A stretch of 64,000 bases of DNA, from NCBI GenBank assembly GCA_006383075.2, contig SMNH02000005.1, forward strand, positions 186,001-250,000, read 5' to 3'. This DNA is from Kordia sp. TARA_039_SRF (GTDB lineage Bacteria; Bacteroidota; Bacteroidia; Flavobacteriales; Flavobacteriaceae). How positions within the stretch are numbered: position 1 is the first letter of the stretch; every line of letters begins with the position of its first letter. Positions 36,742 to 45,654 of the stretch are shown here, piece by piece. Both the position numbers and the translations under genes were made by a program. A model generated the notes under the pieces. That model was not told the DNA's origin. It made no database searches and saw nothing but the letters and a program-made list of their open reading frames with translations.

Positions 36742-37386
36742 TTACAGTTTTTCAAGCAATTGCAATGCTTTTCTGTCAACTTTGTGTGTACCTTCGTATG
36801 TTTTAAAAATATAGTGTTCGCCAAAAAGTGTCTGCATCTTTTCATGTTCTTGTTGCATACGCGCTTCGGTAAAATAGGGATCTTGCAATCCGACAATATT
36901 GATAATTTTTGTCTTTTCAGGATGGATAAACTCAAAATCTTTTTCTGTTAACTCGTTTGGAATGCTTCCTGCATACACTATCAATTTCGCACACGAAATT
37001 TGATAACGCGCTACCCAACGCATAGCAACCGAAACTCCTTGCGAAAAGCCTAATACGAAGAAATTGACATGTTCAGGAATTTGCTCTGCGTGATAAATCG
37101 CGTTCAAATTTGCCATAACATTTTCAATCTCTGCTTGTGTATTTTCTCGAGTCAGCCAACTCGCGCCTACATGCTTATATTCGCCATTCAAATAATATTT
37201 AGAAGACGCTTGCGGCGCGATAACATAATTTTCTTCAGAATCCAACGCTTCAAAATACTTGATAAAATAACGACTCAGAAAACCAATTCCGTGACATACA
37301 AACCACACATTTTTCGTGTTGTTTGTCAGTTCATTCATTGTTGAATATGTATTGGTAATTTGATAAGCAATTTCTTTTTCTTTCAT
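36742..37386 (-). CDS. Alpha/beta hydrolase (phospholipase/carboxylesterase type)
   Basis: A 214-residue single-domain alpha/beta hydrolase. The oxyanion HGIGF is at residues 32-36, the nucleophile elbow is GFSQG with Ser115, the acid is likely Asp169 in GLQDPY, and the base His201 in EGTHKVD. The catalytic triad is therefore complete. It heads the menaquinone cluster, divergent from the hotdog thioesterase gene, and no menH is otherwise visible in the window. A MenH (SHCHC synthase) role is therefore possible, but the GFSQG elbow and overall form look more like a carboxylesterase, so this stays a hypothesis. Confidence 0.8.
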   Translation of the reverse strand: MKEKEIAYQITNTYSTMNELTNNTKNVWFVCHGIGFLSRYFIKYFEALDSEENYVIAPQASSKYYLNGEYKHVGASWLTRENTQAEIENVMANLNAIYHAEQIPEHVNFFVLGFSQGVSVAMRWVARYQISCAKLIVYAGSIPNELTEKDFEFIHPEKTKIINIVGLQDPYFTEARMQQEHEKMQTLFGEHYIFKTYEGTHKVDRKALQLLEKL

Positions 37387-37499
37387 GTTGGAGTAGTGTG
37401 GTGTGTGTTTTGTATTTTTGTATTTAATAGTTTAATTGATATAAATTTTATTCAAGTGAGAGTTTCAACTTACACATAAAATTTATGTAAATGACCAAA

Positions 37500-37720
37500 A
37501 GTTTGTTTTCTTACTTTCGTTTTCTTTGCTTGCCCAAAGAATACTGAATCAAGTTCAGCACAGGCATCAACAAAAGAAAGGGCACTTTTCCAGAGGTGTT
37601 TTTAGTTTTCTCTTTTTAGGAGAAAACTAAAACCGCAATAATTTTTCTAAATTTCTTCCAAGGCTTCAGAAATTTTTAACGAAAAATTCTTGCTACACTG
37701 CGGAAAAGATAAAACTTTCC
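37500..37720. repeat. Composite intergenic repeat region
   Basis: This 395-bp gap between the hydrolase and thioesterase genes contains a CTGAATCAAGTTCAG hairpin (37544-37558) set inside another palindromic unit (CTTACTTTCGTTTTCTTTGC ... CAACAAAAGAAAGGGCAC). A 13-bp hairpin with arms TTTTAGTTTTCTC and GAGAAAACTAAAA follows (37600-37612 with 37620-37632). No gene is seen. It reads as one mobile-like repeat inserted in another. Confidence 0.45.
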
Positions 37721-37781
37721 ATTTACAATCGAATTAAATTTTAATTATAAAAAAGGCGATAATTTTCTATAAATATATCAA

Positions 37782-38201
37782 ATGAATTCTAAAAAAGAAG
37801 CAATACTCACACAACTCAACGCGATTGTACCAAATACCTTGTTAGAAACCTTACAAATTACATATACGGATGTTGGAGATGATTTTTTAACAGCTAAAAT
37901 GCCCGTGAATTCAAGTGTGCATCAACCGCAAGGATTGTTGCACGGCGGCGCTACAGTCGCTTTGGCAGAAACGGTTGGAAGTACAGCTTCTCATTTGTTT
38001 ATTGACACGAAAAAATACAAAGTCAAAGGACTGGAAATTTCCGCGAATCACCTAAAAAGTAAAAGCGAAGGCGAAGTATTTGCTACGGCGCGACCAATTC
38101 ATAAAGGAAGAACCACGCATCTTTGGGAAATAAAAGTAGTAGACGAAGAAAATAGGCTGATTTCGTTGTGTAAATTAACCACAATCGTCTTAGAAAAGTA
38201 A
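37782..38201 (+). CDS. menI: Hotdog-fold thioesterase, probable DHNA-CoA thioesterase
   Basis: A 139-residue PaaI-type hotdog thioesterase with the signature VHQPQGLLHGGATVALAETVGS (the acidic residue in LAETVG is the expected catalytic base) and LEISANHLKSKSEGEVFATARPIHKGR. Five base pairs separate it from the isochorismate synthase gene, and menD follows, so it almost certainly hydrolyses 1,4-dihydroxy-2-naphthoyl-CoA in menaquinone synthesis. The family motif is firm; the menI role rests on gene context. Confidence 0.8.
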   Translation: MNSKKEAILTQLNAIVPNTLLETLQITYTDVGDDFLTAKMPVNSSVHQPQGLLHGGATVALAETVGSTASHLFIDTKKYKVKGLEISANHLKSKSEGEVFATARPIHKGRTTHLWEIKVVDEENRLISLCKLTTIVLEK

Positions 38202-38206
38202 GTTGT

Positions 38207-39298
38207 ATGCTGAACAAACTCTCGGAATATCTTCAAAAACAATTGCCTTTTGTCGCGTATAGAAAACCCAATGCTACACAGGTAAAAGCGGTTTTTCAAC
38301 ATTCGGACACCTTGCATACAGTAACGGATTTTTCAGAGAGCGGATTTGTATTTGCACCTTTTGATACGTCTCAACAACGCATTCTCATTCCTTTTGATGA
38401 GGTTTTGGAAGGTACATTGGACGCTGTTACACTTCCAGAAATGACAACTGAAGCATTGTTGCCATCTGCGGAAGCGCACGAAAAACATCTACAATTAGTA
38501 CAAAAAGGCGTAGCTATCATCAAAAATTCAGACATCCAAAAAATTGTACTCTCGCGAAAAGAAGAAATTGATTCACAACAACATCCATTGGTTATTTTTG
38601 AACGCTTACGCGAGAACTATCCAACGGCGTTTGTGTATTTGTGGTACCATCCAAAAGTCGGAATGTGGTCAGGGGCAACACCTGAAACGCTAGTCAGTGC
38701 GAAAGGAACTACCATCACAACGATGTCTTTGGCAGGAACTAGAAAGTTTGAAGAAAATGTTGAGGTCAACTGGAATCAAAAAGAAATAGAAGAACAACAA
38801 ATCGTCACCGATTATATTGCAGCACAATTACAAGAATTCACTTCAAACTTAACCGTAAGTGAAGCAAAAACACATCAAGCAGGAAGTTTGGTGCATTTAT
38901 GTTCGATGATTTCAGGAAGAATTCATTCCCAACACAACATTGGTGATATCATTAAAACATTGCATCCAACGCCAGCCATTTGTGGTTTTCCCACCGAGAA
39001 AGCGAAAGCATTTATTTTACAAGAAGAAAATTACAATCGTACTTTTTATACAGGTTTTTTGGGCGAATTGAACGTAAAAGAAGAAACTTCGCGAAATCGG
39101 AATCGTAAAAACCAAGAAAATAGTGCGTACAGAACCGTGCGAAGTCATTCTGAATTGTACGTAAATCTGCGTTGTATGGAGTTAACCAACACCAAAAGAA
39201 TCTTATATATTGGTGGCGGAATTACCAAAGATTCCAATCCGGAATCAGAGTGGCAAGAAACCGTAGCGAAATCGCAAATAATGAAACGAGTATTATAA
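38207..39298 (+). CDS. menF: Isochorismate synthase
   Basis: A 363-residue chorismate-binding enzyme (anthranilate synthase component I/isochorismate synthase fold). KIVLSRKEEI, PKVGMWSGATPETLVSA, MSLAGTRKF and LHPTPAICGFPTEKAKAFI are the conserved active-site blocks. It isomerises chorismate to isochorismate, the entry to menaquinone synthesis. It is 5 bp downstream of the thioesterase gene and 34 bp upstream of menD, in one operon. The length fits the short MenF/EntC type. Confidence 0.92.
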   Translation: MLNKLSEYLQKQLPFVAYRKPNATQVKAVFQHSDTLHTVTDFSESGFVFAPFDTSQQRILIPFDEVLEGTLDAVTLPEMTTEALLPSAEAHEKHLQLVQKGVAIIKNSDIQKIVLSRKEEIDSQQHPLVIFERLRENYPTAFVYLWYHPKVGMWSGATPETLVSAKGTTITTMSLAGTRKFEENVEVNWNQKEIEEQQIVTDYIAAQLQEFTSNLTVSEAKTHQAGSLVHLCSMISGRIHSQHNIGDIIKTLHPTPAICGFPTEKAKAFILQEENYNRTFYTGFLGELNVKEETSRNRNRKNQENSAYRTVRSHSELYVNLRCMELTNTKRILYIGGGITKDSNPESEWQETVAKSQIMKRVL

Positions 39299-39332
39299 AA
39301 AATGCGCTGAAAACCGTATTTTTGTATCTCGA

Positions 39333-41081
39333 ATGAAATACTCAAAAATCCCACTTGCACAAACCTTAGTTTCGCTTTGTATTGCCAAAGGAATTAATCA
39401 TGTAGTGATTTCCCCAGGATCGCGAAATGCACCGTTAACATTAAGTTTTTCCGAACATGAAAATATGCACGCGTACAGCATTGTTGATGAGCGTTGTGCG
39501 GCTTTTGTAGCGATGGGAATGGCACAGCAATTAGGCAAACCTGTCGCAGTGATTTGTACATCAGGTTCGGCGATGCTGAATTATTATCCCGCGATTGCGG
39601 AAGCATATTATAGTAATATTCCTGTAGTGGTAATTTCGGCAGATAGACCCGAATATTTGATTGATGTGGGTGATGGACAAACAATTCGCCAAAAACATGT
39701 GTTTAAAAACCATATCAATTACGAAGCAAATCTCAAGCAAGACATTACGCATAAATCGACTATTTTAGCCGAAACGCATCAGTTATCGGCGGAAATGGAG
39801 CGCGAATTGCAACAAAAGGTTCAAGCATTCAACGAGAAAGAAATTAATATTGCGTTGAATACTGCGGTTGAAAAAAATGGACCTGTACACATTAACGCGC
39901 CTTTTGACGAACCACTATACAATATGCAAGACGAACCAACTGTGTTTCCAAAAGTGCAACCATTGGTGTTGGAAGAACATATTGAACACGATACAATTGC
40001 AGATGCAGCCGCTATTTGGAGCAAATCCAAACGAAAAATGGTGTTGGTTGGTACGTTGCCGCCGCATACGGTTTCTAAAAAATATTGGGAAATTCTTGCA
40101 AACGATCCGTCAGTGATTGTATTTACGGAAACGACTTCCAATTTGCGCGATGATAAATTCTTCAATAAAATCGATCAAATTATTTTACCGATTGAAAAGA
40201 ATGAAGAAATGCTGGAAGAATTTCAGCCTGAAATTTTAGTCACGCTTGGCGGTATGATTGTTTCTAAAAAAATCAAAGCCATTCTGCGAAAGCATCAACC
40301 GAAACATCATTGGCACATTCACGAAAACCGCGTGTTTGATACATTTTTTTGTTTGGAACATTTCTTTCAGATGAATCCGAATCACTTTTTTGAGCTATTT
40401 TTTGAGCAAACAACACCGATTGAAAGTTCATACAAAGCTTTTTGGAATTCGGTAAAGAAAGATAGAGAAGCTAAACATGATATATATTTAAGTCAAACGA
40501 GCTTTACAGATTTAAAAGCTTTTGAGGCGATTTTAGGAACTTTGCCATCCAATATTATTTTGCATTTGGGCAACAGTTCTACCGTTCGCTACGCGCAATT
40601 ATTTGAAATAGATCCGAGTATTGAATTGTTTTGCAACAGAGGAACTAGCGGCATTGACGGAAGTACGTCTACCGCCATTGGAACTGCGATGGTTGCCCAA
40701 AAACAAACGGTCATCATTACGGGTGATTTGAGCTTCTTATACGATAGCAATGCGTTGTGGAATCAGTATATTCCGAAGAATTTCAGAATCATTTTGGTAA
40801 ATAATAATGGCGGTGGAATTTTCAGAATTCTTCCAGGAAATAAAAATACAGAGAACTTTGATACATATTTTGAAACCATTCATCCGCATACGGCAAAACA
40901 ATTGGCGGAAATGTATCATTTTGAATACCAAACTGCTTCTGATTACGAGTCACTTCAAACCGCACTAAAATCCTTCTACGACGAAAGCGAACATCCAAAA
41001 CTCTTGGAAGTTTTTACACCAAGAACGGCTAATGATGTTACGTTAATCGATTATTTTAAGTTTTTCAACGAAAAAAAATAA
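39333..41081 (+). CDS. menD: 2-succinyl-5-enolpyruvyl-6-hydroxy-3-cyclohexene-1-carboxylate synthase
   Basis: A 582-residue thiamine-diphosphate enzyme that joins isochorismate and 2-oxoglutarate. HVVISPGSRNAPLTLSF and VDERCAAFVAMGMAQ (with the cofactor-activating Glu) lie in the N-terminal PYR domain. GDLSFLYDSNALWN and ILVNNNGGGIFRILPG form the ThDP/Mg site in the PP domain. TSGIDGSTSTAIGTA is also typical. It directly follows menF. A TATTTTTG word at 39317 could be an internal -7 box but has no -33 partner. Confidence 0.95.
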   Translation: MKYSKIPLAQTLVSLCIAKGINHVVISPGSRNAPLTLSFSEHENMHAYSIVDERCAAFVAMGMAQQLGKPVAVICTSGSAMLNYYPAIAEAYYSNIPVVVISADRPEYLIDVGDGQTIRQKHVFKNHINYEANLKQDITHKSTILAETHQLSAEMERELQQKVQAFNEKEINIALNTAVEKNGPVHINAPFDEPLYNMQDEPTVFPKVQPLVLEEHIEHDTIADAAAIWSKSKRKMVLVGTLPPHTVSKKYWEILANDPSVIVFTETTSNLRDDKFFNKIDQIILPIEKNEEMLEEFQPEILVTLGGMIVSKKIKAILRKHQPKHHWHIHENRVFDTFFCLEHFFQMNPNHFFELFFEQTTPIESSYKAFWNSVKKDREAKHDIYLSQTSFTDLKAFEAILGTLPSNIILHLGNSSTVRYAQLFEIDPSIELFCNRGTSGIDGSTSTAIGTAMVAQKQTVIITGDLSFLYDSNALWNQYIPKNFRIILVNNNGGGIFRILPGNKNTENFDTYFETIHPHTAKQLAEMYHFEYQTASDYESLQTALKSFYDESEHPKLLEVFTPRTANDVTLIDYFKFFNEKK

Positions 41082-41176
41082 GCAGTGCTGTCTCGAAAGT
41101 AAAAATATTTGACAACAATTTATCTTTGAAAGTAGATATTATTAATCAAGTTTTTACAATTTAAAAATATACTATT

Positions 41177-41518
41177 ATGAGTAAGAGAGACGAGCTAATT
41201 ACAAAGTACGCGGCAGATTTAAAAGATAAATGTGGAGTAACGCCAGATATGGATTTGTTAACGAAAGTTACGATTGGTTGTGGACCAGCAATTTATAACA
41301 AAGACGCTGCAACAGTTTCAGGTTCAGACGAATCGGAATTGGCTACAGTTAAAAATAATTTCTTAATCAAAAAATTAGGGCTTGCTGATACCGCAGATTT
41401 AGACAAAGCTATTGATGCTGTAATTGAGCAATATGGTCGCTCAAACAGAACAAAATATAGAGCTGTAGTATATTATTTATTGACAGTTCACTTTGGAAAA
41501 GAAGCAATCTACAACTAG
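41177..41518 (+). CDS. DUF2853 family protein
   Basis: A 113-residue helical cytoplasmic protein of the DUF2853 family (KYAADLKDKCGVTPDMDLLTKV ... IGCGPAIYNKDAATVSGSDESEL ... GRSNRTKYRAVVYYLL). Function is unknown. It is 95 bp after menD and closed by its own terminator; a TATCTTTG -7-like box at 41121-41128 suggests it can be transcribed separately. A link to menaquinone is only positional. Confidence 0.8.
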   Translation: MSKRDELITKYAADLKDKCGVTPDMDLLTKVTIGCGPAIYNKDAATVSGSDESELATVKNNFLIKKLGLADTADLDKAIDAVIEQYGRSNRTKYRAVVYYLLTVHFGKEAIYN

Positions 41519-41555
41519 TCAGATTGTAATTTAATACTATTATATATCCCTTTTG

Positions 41556-41588
41556 AAAGCACCATCTTTGTCACGATGGTGTTTTTTT
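41556..41588 (+). terminator. Terminator after the DUF2853 gene
   Basis: A stem CACCATC (41560-41566) with GATGGTG (41575-41581) and an 8-nt loop is extended by A/T pairs and followed by seven T. Confidence 0.85.
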
Positions 41589-41611
41589 ATGGAAAAACCT
41601 AAGATATAACG

Positions 41612-41619
41612 TACCTTTG
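41612..41619 (+). promoter_or_regulatory. Candidate -7 box of the CvfB-like gene
   Basis: TACCTTTG matches TAnnTTTG exactly and lies 16 bp before the ATG, just after the upstream terminator. No clear TTG is found 19-21 nt upstream, so the promoter is incomplete. Confidence 0.4.
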
Positions 41620-41635
41620 ACCGAAATTGTAATAC

Positions 41636-42466
41636 ATGATTCATTTAGGACAACATAATACATTAGAGATTTTACGAGAAACGCCTCCTGGACTTTTTTT
41701 AGGTGATGATGAAGGGAATGAAATTTTGTTGCCCAACAAGTACGTGCCAGAAACCTTTGAAATAGGAGATAAAATCACTGTTTTTGCCTATTTGGATAGT
41801 CACGAACGACCTGTAACAACTACGCTTAAACCATATACAAAAGTCAACGAGTTTGCACTCTTGCGAGTTACGGCGTTGAGCGATTATGGAGCTTTTTTAG
41901 ATTGGGGATTGGAGAAAGATTTGTTTGTTCCGTTTAAAGAACAAGCGCGTGAAATGCAAGAAGGAAAATGGTATGTAGTGTATTGTTATTTGGACGAAGA
42001 AACCAATCGCTTAGTAGCTTCTAGCAAGACAAATAAGTTTTTGAGTAACGAAGAATTGACTGTAGAAAAATTTGAAGAGGTCGATTTGATGGTTTCGCGT
42101 TTTACCGAATTAGGTGTAGAAATGATTATCAATCAACAACACAAAGGTTTGGTATACAACGACGAAATTTTTAGAGAATTAAAGCTAGGAGAGAAGCTAA
42201 AAGGCGTCGTAAAAAAAATTAGAGAAGACAATAAAATTGATCTTTCGCTGCAACAAATCGGATATAAAAACATCGAACCTTCTGCACAAATGGTATTGGA
42301 TGCATTGCAACAAAATGGCGGAACTTTACCATTACACGATAAAAGCAATCCAGAAGAGATTAAAAGACGCTTGAATATGAGCAAAAAAAGCTTTAAAAAA
42401 GCCATTGGAAGCTTATACAAGCAACAGCAAATCATCATCAAATCGGATGGAATTGAGTTGAAATAA
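41636..42466 (+). CDS. CvfB-like S1 domain RNA-binding protein
   Basis: A 276-residue protein with the CvfB layout: an N-terminal S1-like barrel, a second S1 domain (LLRVTALSDYGAFLDWGLEKDLFVPF, about 75-100), a third S1-like segment (KGVVKKIREDNKIDLSLQ, near 190-207) and a C-terminal winged helix (SKKSFKKAIGSLYKQQQIIIKSDGIEL). CvfB proteins bind RNA and affect virulence or translation in Gram-positives; the role in flavobacteria is not established. It lies inside the men region but has its own -7 box and upstream terminator. Confidence 0.82.
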   Translation: MIHLGQHNTLEILRETPPGLFLGDDEGNEILLPNKYVPETFEIGDKITVFAYLDSHERPVTTTLKPYTKVNEFALLRVTALSDYGAFLDWGLEKDLFVPFKEQAREMQEGKWYVVYCYLDEETNRLVASSKTNKFLSNEELTVEKFEEVDLMVSRFTELGVEMIINQQHKGLVYNDEIFRELKLGEKLKGVVKKIREDNKIDLSLQQIGYKNIEPSAQMVLDALQQNGGTLPLHDKSNPEEIKRRLNMSKKSFKKAIGSLYKQQQIIIKSDGIELK

Positions 42467-42489
42467 GTTGTCTTTTTTAATCAAACAAT

Positions 42490-43221
42490 TTACTGTTCAT
42501 ATAAAAACGATACAAATTTTGTAGATTTAGCTTTATTGTAAATTCGGATATCGTCAATACTTCCGCTAAACGGACGCTTTCCGTCACCATTATTTCCAAT
42601 TAGTAAAGGCAATGTTGAGGTAGCAATGTCACCTTTAATATATTTCATCAACGCAGGTTTTCCGTTAATGTATAAATACATGGTTTCATCTTTTAGCGTA
42701 CACGTAATCATGTACCACCTGTCCTTTTCATAATCAAATTTGCGCAATTCGTGCATAATTCCGTATGGCGCAATGGTAAAAATGATGTCGTTGGTTACTA
42801 CTTCTTCGTCTTCAAAAGGAGCGTATCCAATGGAAATTCCGTATGCAGCTATATTTTTAGAAGCATCTGAAATGTTTTTATATAAAACTTGTTGCAAATG
42901 TGCAGCATCGGTTTTAAGCCATAAATTGATGGTAAACTCGTTGGTAAAATTCAAATGTTCATTTGCAGGAATACGAAGATGATCGTCACTACCATCAAAT
43001 TCATACGCAAAATTAGCAGTCCCAAAACGGTCAAAAGTAGTGCGAGCGCCTACGTTTTGGGCGTTAACTCTGTACGGACTTAAATCGTTCGTATTTCCGT
43101 CGAGCGGATAATAGGCTACTAGACTTTCATTCAAATCAAATTGCGGTTCATCTTCTTCAATGCTACAACTACTAAGGGCAAAAACGATAGCTAAACAGCT
43201 ACAAAGGAACTTGGTTTTCAT
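42490..43221 (-). CDS. LamG-domain (concanavalin-A-like) lipoprotein
   Basis: A 243-residue lipoprotein. Its signal MKTKFLCSCLAIVFALSSCS has a lipobox cysteine at residue 19; I chose this start (43221) over an in-frame one at 43269 because it puts the signal at the N-terminus. The mature part is a LamG/concanavalin-like jelly roll: YYPLDGNTNDLSPY, FDGSDDHLRIP, FTINLWLKTD, LYINGKP, GSIDDIRIYNKA. Such domains bind sugars or proteins at the surface; ligand unknown. It is convergent with the CvfB-like gene. Confidence 0.82.
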   Translation of the reverse strand: MKTKFLCSCLAIVFALSSCSIEEDEPQFDLNESLVAYYPLDGNTNDLSPYRVNAQNVGARTTFDRFGTANFAYEFDGSDDHLRIPANEHLNFTNEFTINLWLKTDAAHLQQVLYKNISDASKNIAAYGISIGYAPFEDEEVVTNDIIFTIAPYGIMHELRKFDYEKDRWYMITCTLKDETMYLYINGKPALMKYIKGDIATSTLPLLIGNNGDGKRPFSGSIDDIRIYNKAKSTKFVSFLYEQ

Positions 43222-43323
43222 GTGGAATCGGTTTTTGTTGATGTATGTTTTTACGATTTTACTCGCCACAAAAATGATACCAAATGAAAAAAATAATTGT
43301 CGAGCTGAAAATAAATAAGCGTT

Positions 43324-44445
43324 TTACAACCCTAATTTAGCGCGTAATGCTTTTGGTAGCGCATCTTTATGCACCATTACCGAAATTGTTTTGAGTTTGA
43401 AAAAAGCTTCGCTCATGTGTACATGTCCGTCGTTTGGAATACGCTTTGTATTGCTTCCCCACGAATTTTTCACACGAAAATAATCATTTCCATTTTGGTC
43501 TTTTGCCAATCCTGTGATGTGCATTAAATGGTCGTCTGTAGTGGTGTAATTTTCAAATTCTTGCTGACGAAATGCAGCTGTAATTGTTTTTTCGTTGCGA
43601 ATTTCTGCTGAAAAATCTTTTTTACTATTCACCGCTTTTTCAGGAATGGTTGCTACGGCATATTTTGCCGAAAAAGTTGATTCCGAAACGTCGCAATCCA
43701 ATTCAACAGTATAGCCAGTTTTTAAAGCATTTTTTGTTGCTGCGACCAATTCGTCTAAAGTCACATTATAAAAACTTCCGTTAGAAAAATTATCAGGAAT
43801 GTTTAAAATAAACGAAGTATAATACGGTTGATGCGTAAACGAAGTCAAGGTCACATACTCATCAGGATTGATTTTGGTCATTTTCAAAAATGATTGCGGC
43901 GTATAGGTTTTGCCTTCATAGGTAAACGAAGTTGGACGTTTTCCTAAATAGACATCTAAGACATTTTCAATGGCAGACTTCCAATTTGGCGATAATTTTC
44001 CTGCTGGATTTTTAATATAAACGTTCAACATGGCTTTTAAAACAGACACCATTTCTGAGTGATTGTGTCTTTCTTGCAACGCTTGCAAACCAGAATACGC
44101 ACTATTGGGAACCAATCCGTGTGACTTTACCGAATTCATCACATCGTGCGCCAATCCGCCTTCGCTAAATTGTGCTTTTCCTTGTCGCATCACATAATTC
44201 CATGCTTTTTTCGGATAGGTATTTCGCACCGTAAACATTTCTGAAATATCAATCTGTTTTCCCGTTAAACGGATAATTTCAGATTCCAAAAAAGAAGACG
44301 CCGAAAAACTCCAACAAGTTCCTGTATTTCCTTGACTGATAACGGGAGTTGCTTCCAAATCTACCGTAGTGGTAAATTCATAATCTTGTGCAAAAGCGGT
44401 CAATGAGAAACAGGCTAAAAACGCGGATAAAAGTAATTTTTTCAT
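43324..44445 (-). CDS. Exported C1 family (papain-like, bleomycin-hydrolase type) peptidase
   Basis: A 373-residue cysteine peptidase with a signal peptide (MKKLLLSAFLACFSLTAFAQ; start at 44445 chosen so the signal is N-terminal). The catalytic cysteine is Cys44 in QGNTGTCWSFSASSFLESE, with the oxyanion Gln just before. The His is in DDHLMHITGL and the Asn in VKNSWG near the C-terminus. The arrangement resembles aminopeptidase C/bleomycin hydrolase, here sent to the periplasm or outside. It is divergent from menB. Confidence 0.88.
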   Translation of the reverse strand: MKKLLLSAFLACFSLTAFAQDYEFTTTVDLEATPVISQGNTGTCWSFSASSFLESEIIRLTGKQIDISEMFTVRNTYPKKAWNYVMRQGKAQFSEGGLAHDVMNSVKSHGLVPNSAYSGLQALQERHNHSEMVSVLKAMLNVYIKNPAGKLSPNWKSAIENVLDVYLGKRPTSFTYEGKTYTPQSFLKMTKINPDEYVTLTSFTHQPYYTSFILNIPDNFSNGSFYNVTLDELVAATKNALKTGYTVELDCDVSESTFSAKYAVATIPEKAVNSKKDFSAEIRNEKTITAAFRQQEFENYTTTDDHLMHITGLAKDQNGNDYFRVKNSWGSNTKRIPNDGHVHMSEAFFKLKTISVMVHKDALPKALRAKLGL

Positions 44446-44489
44446 AAAAAAGGAAGTGTTTACAAACAAGAATTTGAACCTCGAAATTC

Positions 44490-44519
44490 TTGAAAACTGT
44501 ACAAAATGAATTATTTTTA
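44490..44519 (+). promoter_or_regulatory. Candidate menB promoter
   Basis: TTG (44490-44492), a 19-nt spacer and TATTTTTA (44512-44519, one mismatch to TAnnTTTG) predict a start near 44526, 12 bp before the ATG at 44538. This is a further reason to reject the longer frame that begins at 44490. Confidence 0.45.
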
Positions 44520-44537
44520 CGCAAAATACTAAAAACT

Positions 44538-45377
44538 ATGAGTAAACCAAACTGGAAAACGGTAAAAGAATACGACGATATCACCTATAAAAAAGCCGAT
44601 GGCGTGGCGCGAATTGCCTTTAACAGACCTGATGTGCGAAACGCGTTTCGTCCGCACACGACAAGCGAATTGTTAGATGCTTTTAAAGATGCACATGAAG
44701 ATGTGAATATTGGTGTGGTTTTACTATCTGCCGAAGGACCATCTACCAAAGACGGCGTGTATTCTTTCTGTAGTGGCGGCGACCAAAAAGCGCGCGGACA
44801 TCAAGGATACGTTGGACAAGACGGATATCATAGATTGAATATTTTAGAAGTGCAACGCTTAATTCGTTTCATGCCAAAAGCCGTGATTGCAGTAGTGCCA
44901 GGTTGGGCAGTTGGTGGCGGACATAGTTTGCACGTGGTGTGCGATTTGACATTAGCAAGTAAAGAACACGCTATTTTTAAACAAACCGATGCAGATGTTA
45001 CCAGTTTTGATGCAGGTTATGGTTCGGCGTATTTAGCGAAAATGGTAGGACAGAAAAAAGCGCGTGAAATTTTCTTTTTGGGAAGAAACTACTCAGCGCA
45101 AGAGGCTTTTGAAATGGGCATGGTCAATGCGGTAATTCCTCATGATGAGTTAGAAGACACAGCGTTTGAATGGGCGCAAGAAATCTTGGCAAAATCACCA
45201 ACGTCTATTAAAATGTTGAAATTCGCAATGAATTTGACCGACGACGGAATGGTAGGACAACAAGTATTTGCAGGAGAAGCAACACGTTTAGCCTATATGA
45301 CAGACGAAGCCAAAGAAGGGCGCGATGCGTTCCTAGAAAAACGCAAGCCTAACTTTGAGAAAAAGTGGATTCCATAA
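44538..45377 (+). CDS. menB: 1,4-dihydroxy-2-naphthoyl-CoA synthase
   Basis: A 279-residue crotonase-fold enzyme that closes the naphthoate ring from o-succinylbenzoyl-CoA. The opening VKEYDDITYKKADGVARIAFNRPDVRNAFRP is typical of MenB, as are SFCSGGDQKARG, AVVPGWAVGGGHSLHVVCDLT (oxyanion hole) and QTDADVTSFDAGYGSAYLA. The start MSKPNW at 44538 is preferred to 44490 on family length and promoter position. It is separated from menD by unrelated genes but on the same strand. Confidence 0.95.
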   Translation: MSKPNWKTVKEYDDITYKKADGVARIAFNRPDVRNAFRPHTTSELLDAFKDAHEDVNIGVVLLSAEGPSTKDGVYSFCSGGDQKARGHQGYVGQDGYHRLNILEVQRLIRFMPKAVIAVVPGWAVGGGHSLHVVCDLTLASKEHAIFKQTDADVTSFDAGYGSAYLAKMVGQKKAREIFFLGRNYSAQEAFEMGMVNAVIPHDELEDTAFEWAQEILAKSPTSIKMLKFAMNLTDDGMVGQQVFAGEATRLAYMTDEAKEGRDAFLEKRKPNFEKKWIP

Positions 45378-45451
45378 GTTGGTTGCTGGTTGTGGGTTGT
45401 CGGTGAAAACACTTTTAAATTTTACATTTTGAGTTTTACATTTTAAATTTC

Positions 45452-45535
45452 GTTATTCGTTATTCGTTATTCGTTATTCGTTATTCGTTATTCGTTATTC
45501 GTTATTCGTTATTCGTTATTTGTTATTCGTTATTC
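45452..45535 (+). repeat. Tandem array (GTTATTC)x12
   Basis: There are twelve head-to-tail copies of the 7-bp unit GTTATTC with one variant (GTTATTT, 45515-45521). The array lies about 120 bp upstream of an outer-membrane barrel gene and downstream of menB. It is too short in unit to be a CRISPR and is non-coding. Unit number is probably variable between strains by slippage. Confidence 0.9.
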
Positions 45536-45654
45536 GCCACTTTTAACTCTTAACTTATCACTTTTTAACTTTGTTGCTGGTTATTGTTTATTGTGCTTTT
45601 GTCATCCAATATTTCTTCAATACGTGCGTTTACAATGTATCTAATCCATAAATT

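Noticed and set aside
36667-36951. Plus-strand 94-codon frame at the end of the hydrolase gene
   Set aside because: It is mostly antisense to the hydrolase, with a Cys/Phe-rich translation and no start context.
44490-44537. Longer N-terminus of MenB
   Set aside because: It would start on the -33 element of the likely promoter and adds residues not typical of MenB.
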